A stretch of DNA of 64,000 nucleotides from Blastomyces gilchristii SLH14081 (lineage: Eukaryota > Ascomycota > Eurotiomycetes > Onygenales > Ajellomycetaceae). The stretch's first letter is position 1, and every line of letters begins with the position of its first letter. The stretch covers positions 1,754,134-1,818,133 of the forward strand of contig NW_003101672.1 of the NCBI RefSeq assembly GCF_000003855.2, written 5' to 3'. Positions 58,699 through 64,000 of the stretch are shown piece after piece. The position numbers were made by a program, and so were the translations under genes. The notes beneath the pieces are model-generated. The model did not search any database and was not told the origin of the DNA. It saw only the letters and a list, made by a program, of their open reading frames with translations.

Positions 58699-59909
58699 TA
58701 TATACTCCGTACGATGGATGGGCACTCGCCTCATTGGTCTCAGAAATTTATTCATTATTATTATTCATGCCTAGGAACACGTTGTAGTGGCGGCGGCTAT
58801 GGCGATAATTCTGAGGGACCGACCTGGGTTAGGATAGGATAGGCTGTATGTATGCAGTGTGGGACGAGAAAGAATGCAAGGTCCGTTAAGTAGTTATACA
58901 ACACGCAAGACGTTCCGCAATTGGTGGTCATTGAATCTTTCCCCGTTCGAGTTTTCTGGTTTGTCTATATATATATATAGTTATATATATATATCTCATC
59001 CCAACGAGCAGAAAGGCCGGACAGATGCCAGCGAAGTGTCAACGGGCCCGGCCAGCGAAAGCTGGCTTACAACAAGGTGATGTGGTGCTGATTACCTGCT
59101 ATATATGTGTGTTAAAAGTACGTCAAGGCTAGTAGAAGCAAAGGAAGTCCTGAAAGGACAAAGGGAGTCAGTCTAATACATCTCATGAGGCGACTCGCCT
59201 GAAGCACTCGCTGACATTGTCAGAATTGCCCTTTCTTCCTCTCCTGATGATCGATCATATTGGATATAACTCGAATGAATCGCCGCCCCACGCTATTATT
59301 TTCTTTTCATTTTCCCCCCCTTGTTCCTAGTTTCTCTCAAGTTGCCCTCACTCTGAAATGCGCGTCTTCATTTCTGTCTGCGTTTCGCCATCCAACATCC
59401 AAACACCCAACACCCGGGCGAATGAGTGAATGCCTTTGTTGGTTTTGTTCCGCCAACAAGGAACACTCCCGTGGCCAACATCGCCCGGGATAAGGTCTCT
59501 TGGTGGCTGTTTGTCCACATCTGCTTCTCCCGGAAAGTAAACAACAAAAGTTGCTCAATTCAAGAATATACGTCTTTCTTTTAATTCCGTGTGTTGGTAA
59601 ATTCTGAAACCAACATACGCGTGGTGGCTCAATCACCTTCACCATTTCACTATTTCAAAAGAAGACTTGTGCCTCTGATATCCACACGTATATACATTTG
59701 GTATATACGCTACCTGTGAATTTCCTGTAACGCCGGTTCAAGTGCCACTGGTTCATTGTCTAGTTTCAGACTTGTTCTGTGGGTTGCCCTTCTGTTCCGT
59801 GTGGAGAGTACCTTTTCCATCACCAACAAGTAGGAGGAGGCTTCAGACGTTCTCATACTCACATACATCGATAAATGCTCATCGACATCTATCATATATA
59901 ATATTGCCC

Positions 59910-60005
59910 ATGACATCTACAACTTTCTCTCTGTTAACCTCTCCAACAAAACTAAAGCAAGCCGCCCTGCGAACTCTCTCCAAACAATCTTCAACAGCTC
60001 AATAA
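59910..60005 (+). CDS. Upstream open reading frame (31 codons)
   Basis: ATG at 59910 opens a 31-codon frame ending at TAA 60003-60005, 17 bases before the start codon at 60023. The context GCCCATGAC is reasonable. If the transcript starts upstream of 59910, ribosomes would meet this first. The encoded peptide is basic in its second half (TKLKQAALRTLSKQSS). Whether it is in the mRNA cannot be told from the sequence. Confidence 0.3.
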   Translation: MTSTTFSLLTSPTKLKQAALRTLSKQSSTAQ

Positions 60006-60022
60006 CGAATTAAGCATTCAGC

Positions 60023-60850
60023 ATGCCCGCTTCGGGGTCCCCTATCACGCCCACTACATCCTCACCACGTTGGTACGGGAGGACAGACCACACGCAGAAG
60101 CACACTGCCCTTGACTATGCTGAAGAAGTAGGAAACCCCTTTGCGGGGACCCTAACACCTACGGGGAACTTAACACCAACCGAGAGCCGAACTCCAAGGA
60201 CTGATCGTCGTTTTCCAAGCACATACTTGACAGCCACCGAACGAGCACCCCCGGACGCCTCGCAGGCAATTTCTAACATCAACTTTTCAGACAGCCAGAT
60301 GTGGTCCCGGGGGGACGCCGATCTGGAGGATTCCGAACAGGCAACCCGACTTCCTACACTGATCTTACCCCCCGCGGATGCTCCAAAGCTACACCCGGAT
60401 CACCCCCTAAGCGCGGACTTCACCACCGCTGAAATGAAGACTGCGATAGCATCACAGGCGACGCGCGACGCCGCAGCAGCCATGTTTGAAGGCCCAAGCT
60501 TCTGCCCAACCAGAGAATTACAGATGCCCCGGACCGGATTCTGTGCCCAGCTCGGCCTCCTCTTCGTAGCCCTTTGCCCCATCCTCATCGTCCCTCTCTT
60601 CTGCACTCTTGCCTTGATTGGACTTTGGATCCCCGAGGGACATGGCCATAATAATACTATTAATTCTACGCATGGACTAACGGTGCCGCCGTCTGTTACG
60701 GTAACGCAGACGCAGGTGTTCACCCAGGGAGAAACGAGAGGGACTATGCTACCTACTAGCGGGGTTGTGGAGAGTACGAAAGCTGTGGAGGATTCGGCGA
60801 TATTTCTATTTCCGAGTGCTGTTCATCCTAATGGAGGCCTTGGGCGATAA
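60023..60850 (+). CDS. Single-span membrane protein, unrecognised
   Basis: Intronless 275-residue frame. The first 170 residues are polar and probably disordered, with repeated Thr-Pro units (GTLTPTGNLTPTESRTPRT) that would suit proline-directed kinases. One clear transmembrane segment follows (CAQLGLLFVALCPILIVPLF, continuing to LALIGLWI, about 174-203). The C-terminal 70 residues are Ser/Thr-rich with NNT/NST sequons. The layout suggests a cytosolic disordered N-terminus and a short lumenal or extracellular tail. I recognise no family. It lies next to a second single-span protein on the same strand. Confidence 0.65.
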   Translation: MPASGSPITPTTSSPRWYGRTDHTQKHTALDYAEEVGNPFAGTLTPTGNLTPTESRTPRTDRRFPSTYLTATERAPPDASQAISNINFSDSQMWSRGDADLEDSEQATRLPTLILPPADAPKLHPDHPLSADFTTAEMKTAIASQATRDAAAAMFEGPSFCPTRELQMPRTGFCAQLGLLFVALCPILIVPLFCTLALIGLWIPEGHGHNNTINSTHGLTVPPSVTVTQTQVFTQGETRGTMLPTSGVVESTKAVEDSAIFLFPSAVHPNGGLGR

Positions 60851-61714
60851 TTAGCGGGGAGGTGGGGGCAGTTAAGGGTTGCTTGTTGTTCAAGAGTCAA
60901 GACTGATGGTGAATATTTGGTTCTTACTTTTTACCCCTTGGCAGTTTCGCGAAAAGAAATCTGATTGTCTGAATGGATGGAGCATTTGGTGGTTCTCACA
61001 ATTTCGCTTCTGCCTTTCATTTCTTTTTCATGAATTTCCCGGAATACGATATCTATCTTTTCAAAGCACATCTTCATCATGCTTGAGAATGCCACTGTTG
61101 ATACTTGGTTAGATGGGTAAATGACTCTAGACATGCACATTCACTATATCAAACTGGCCGTGTCATACTGGTGCTTATCTTGCACTTATACCTCACTCGT
61201 GCTCCTCCCTTTCGTATGGAGATCGGAAACTCACCAGCTACTCCAACATGCTTCCTTCACTGGATTGCGTGCAATTTAATTAACGCTCCCAGGGCAGATC
61301 ATGCTTTACCCACTTCTTGTTGCTCTGTTTTCCCCAAATTACTTTCTCCATTGTTTTATATTTCGATATTACCGCTACTGTTTGATGTGCCAGGAAGAAC
61401 TGGCTTTATTGACGATCACGATTCCCTCATATCCTGCTACGCATAAAGGAAATATCACACCGCACGATATTTGCAACATGCTTCTGCTTTGCGCCGACGC
61501 ATAGTAGGACTGTCGATTCCCGTTCTCAACACCATCGCCTGGCAAAGTATCACACCGGAATCTTTGTGACTAGACACGGACAGCTTGACGCCCAAACAGC
61601 GCGGTAAAAGGTGTTATAAGACCCTGATCCCCTTGTGCTAGGACGCTTATTCATACTTCCGGCCACCTCTTTAAACTGAACCACGACTACCTTTACTACC
61701 CTTGACCCGAAGAG
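60851..61714. other. Intergenic between two membrane-protein genes
   Basis: 864 bases with short open frames only; no recognisable domain. It presumably holds the 3' region of the first gene and the promoter of the second. Confidence 0.55.
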
Positions 61715-62948
61715 ATGGATCCAGGACAACTACATCCACCATACCCACCGCCTCCGTACACTAGTCGACCAACCACCCCCGGTCTCGAGGTTGATGACTT
61801 CCACGATAATACCCCCGGCCCTTCCTCCTCTGCAGCTCCAAACAACACACGTAGCGGTGCGGCATTCCACCCGCAAAGGCAATATATACCTCTGCAAAAC
61901 CTCCCTTCGCATTCCCACAATGCGCCCAATAACATCGCTGAGAACGAAGATTCAATCCCCGCCCATATCCTTGCTGAGTCCAGAGAGTTGGCAGAGCTCC
62001 ATCGGATGGCTTTGGATTTAACGATTGGAAATGGCGGTGCCGACAATGGCTATGGATCGCCGTATCCTGATTTCGAGGACCCAGATGGTCAAGCCACTCA
62101 CGGCGATGCATCATCGGGATATGAAGATTTTGTCGAGCCGGATGGACAGCCCCTCCCCTCAGCCCAAACAAGTATCCACGGTGGAGGAAACACACAAGAT
62201 AATGTTTCTGTAGTCAGTGTCGGAGCTAGCCATGGACCGGCTGCCGGGGTTGTAAATGCTTCCGCCGCTGCGCAAGCTACACAACCAGTGATACAGCCAC
62301 AGCCATTTGTACATTCATTTATACCTTCAGCTATACGACCAGCACCAGTTCAAAATCCGAACTATGTCCCCCCGTACGGTCCGTATCCATTTCCTACTGT
62401 CCATCAGATATACGTGGGCAGCCCGGCGCCGGTACTCCCCAATGCAGGTGGAGGAGGTGCTAATCAAGGTGCGAATAATGTCGTTCCGGCACAGGCAAAT
62501 GTCGCACAGCCTGCGAATAATCCGCCAGCTACCGTCCCACCGTCTAACACCACTTACAGACGCTTCAAGCGCCCCAAACGCTCCAAATCTCGCCGATAAC
62601 GCAAGTGCTTCAACAGGCAATCCACACACGGGTGAAGAGTATGAGGACTGGGCTGACCCCGCCGGACCACCGCCAAGTACCAACAACAACAATACTGTCA
62701 ATGCCGGAACCACGGCTCCCAGAGTTCTACAAACGTACGCCTGTGCCATTAAACTCAAGCACATCATCTGGATACTCGTTGGGCTAACAATGTTCGTCAT
62801 GGTTGTTGTCATTATAGTTTTAATCAGCCGGCGGACTCCTGCGGAGAAACTCGCCAATGGTAGTGGTACTGCTAATAGACCAGACCAACCTGTTCTGCCA
62901 TATGTGTCCTCACCTACTGGTAGTGGTGTCTCGTTGATATCCCCGTAG
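61715..62948 (+). CDS. Single-span membrane protein, Pro/Asn/Ala-rich, unrecognised
   Basis: Best model: exon 1 61715-62468 and exon 2 62560-62948, 380 residues. The intron ends with CTAACACCACTTACAG, a strong branch point and acceptor. The donor is one of three in-phase G/GT sites in a glycine run (62469 chosen). The protein starts PPY/PPPY-like (PPYPPPPYTSRP), has a long disordered region with imperfect repeats (YPDFEDPDGQ, YEDFVEPDGQPLPS and, after the splice, YEDWADPAGPPPS), then a transmembrane helix (HIIWILVGLTMFVMVVVIIV) followed by ISRR and a short tail. That the third repeat copy lies beyond the splice supports the joined model. If unspliced, the frame ends at 62599 with a basic tail (RRFKRPKRSKSRR) and no anchor. 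No family recognised. Confidence 0.65.
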
Positions 62949-63507
62949 CGGCGGCTGTGGTGGACGGGACGGTGACGATGAGAAGGAAAATGTGAGATTG
63001 TGATTAGGAGCAGTGGCGTTGATAGTATTTTGTGTTGGCACTCCTCTTCTTGGGTTCATATAATTGTAGACTAGGTAGTAGACGGTTTCTACATAGCAGC
63101 ACTAAATAAGTTAATCTCATTAGTTTTGGGTAGATGTTTTCAATTCTCTTGTTCTTCAATAATATTTCTCCCATCATTTTTATACTTCCCCGAGCGATAT
63201 GATCGATAAGATAAGGTAAAGTTAACTAAGGTTTCCCGGCTCCACTTACATGATTTGTGTTCAAACACTGCGCAGACGTTGGACTTTTTAACAACTACGG
63301 TGCCTGATATATATATTATTATAACGGCCTCTACTGCATGCTACTTGCCATGGTCGTCGCTGAATAAAGCTCGACTAGGCAACTGGACTTTTGCGGTGAG
63401 ACAACCAGGCAAGGCGGGGGGGATTGGCTGAAAAAATTATTAAAGAAAAAAACCGCCACAAAAAAGGAAAAAAAATATAGAAACTGGCGCCAAATAAAAA
63501 TCTACAT
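62949..63507. promoter_or_regulatory. Intergenic / promoter of the TTC27-like gene
   Basis: 559 bases. AT-rich with ATATATATTATTATAA near 63308-63324 and an A-rich tract (63430-63480) close to the start codon. No specific operator recognised. Confidence 0.45.
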
Positions 63508-64000
63508 ATGGCGGACTCAGAACATCTCCCAGCGTCCTTGGACCTTTTATACACCAGTCCATCATCTTCCTCATTCTCCAGATATGACGCTCTCCGGCTG
63601 TCGGACGAAGAATGCCAGGCCATCCTCCGCCTCCCGCTAACTCAGCGGGTTTGCGGCCGAGCTGAGAAACCAGCCTCCGCAGATGCTCAAGAGGATGTCA
63701 AAATTGGCCGTCTATCTTATATCGATTTCCTCGTCAAAAATGTTGACGCGATATTCAGCGTTGATGATGCTGCCGATGCGCCATTTACGCGCTCGCAGCT
63801 CCTCCACATTGGTGTTGCAGCCTTGTTTGCGTTTCTGCAGGCAAACGTCACTGGCCCTCCGTTGCCGTTTCGGTCATCAGATCTACTGATTCCCAAATTC
63901 TTGATGGACACGAGCGATGCGGGGTCCAATGCGCCGCAAATTTTGCAATCATTACGCGAGACGATGGTGCGCAGCTTGACCGTTGACGGTGAGGCGGCGT
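63508..64000 (+). CDS. TTC27/EMW1-like TPR protein, 3' partial
   Basis: An open frame from the ATG at 63508 to the window end, 164 codons, uninterrupted. The visible N-terminus contains SDEECQAILRLPLTQRV, RLSYIDFLVKNVDAIF and LLHIGVAALFAFLQANVTGPPLPF. The last segment (LLHxGxAALxAFLQxNxTGPPL) is what I recall as the N-terminal signature of TTC27 (yeast Emw1), a TPR protein linked to cell-wall integrity and ribosome or telomere-associated chaperone functions. TPR repeats would lie beyond the window. The frame has strong coding character; the family call is from recalled resemblance. Confidence 0.75.
   Translation, partial: MADSEHLPASLDLLYTSPSSSSFSRYDALRLSDEECQAILRLPLTQRVCGRAEKPASADAQEDVKIGRLSYIDFLVKNVDAIFSVDDAADAPFTRSQLLHIGVAALFAFLQANVTGPPLPFRSSDLLIPKFLMDTSDAGSNAPQILQSLRETMVRSLTVDGEAA

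Larger units (their letters stand above)
55606..59909. other. Long repeat-rich non-coding stretch
   Basis: 4.3 kb without a recognisable gene. Immediately upstream of eEF3 are an A run (55738-55758), GGAGAT repeats (about 55925-55950), GAA repeats (55960-55981) and GGTTTTTTTT tracts. Further on are CCCTA repeats (about 56567-56592), a GTT repeat (56657-56681), T runs of 24 and 28 bases (57153-57176, 57356-57383), TAATAATAAT stretches, a TACTCTG tandem (58671-58698) and a TATATA patch near 58966-58994. No transposon ends or coding domains recognised. Confidence 0.6.

Overview
The window is nuclear DNA of a filamentous ascomycete. Genes carry short introns (about 50-115 bp) with GT..AG ends and CTAAC-like branch points, proteins are of Pezizomycotina type, and intergenic DNA is rich in homopolymers and microsatellites. 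The gene content and sequence style suggest Eurotiomycetes, perhaps Onygenales; that placement is inference from family resemblance, not a database match. Exon models were built by hand from splice sites and reading-frame closure, and the coordinates of a spliced gene run from its first to last coding base.

Layout. 1-14 kb: a 5'-truncated AAA ATPase (+), then minus-strand genes for mitochondrial malate dehydrogenase, the ER-Golgi SNARE Bos1, an OM14-like mitochondrial outer-membrane protein and the E2 subunit of pyruvate dehydrogenase (LAT1). 14-24.3 kb: the Arf exchange factor SEC7 (+), the siroheme enzyme MET8 (-), and a PRPP synthetase of the Prs5 type with a large insertion (+). 24.3-35 kb: about 10.7 kb without a recognisable conserved gene, holding a possible 53-residue cysteine-rich peptide and a possible small secreted peptide. 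35-50 kb: a cytochrome P450, a METTL16-type RNA methyltransferase, a Cup1-like LYR protein (-), the APSES/ankyrin cell-cycle factor MBP1, a Pro/Gly-rich glycine-zipper protein and a DUF1275 membrane protein. 50-64 kb: the complex I PSST subunit (-), translation elongation factor eEF3 (-), 4.4 kb of repeat-rich non-coding DNA, two adjacent unrecognised single-span membrane proteins (+), and the 5' part of a TTC27/EMW1-like TPR protein that runs off the end.

Most genes are housekeeping and do not form a pathway cluster. Four encode mitochondrial proteins (MDH, LAT1, PSST, OM14-like), two serve vesicle traffic (BOS1, SEC7) and two act in translation or RNA (eEF3, METTL16). The unusual features are in gene structure: a predicted 2-nt microexon in the OM14-like gene, 10- and 11-nt exons in the PRPP synthetase and METTL16 genes, a BOS1 start codon alone on its coding exon, and a membrane-protein intron whose retention would swap a membrane anchor for a basic tail. 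No CRISPR array, rRNA, convincing tRNA or intact transposon was seen.
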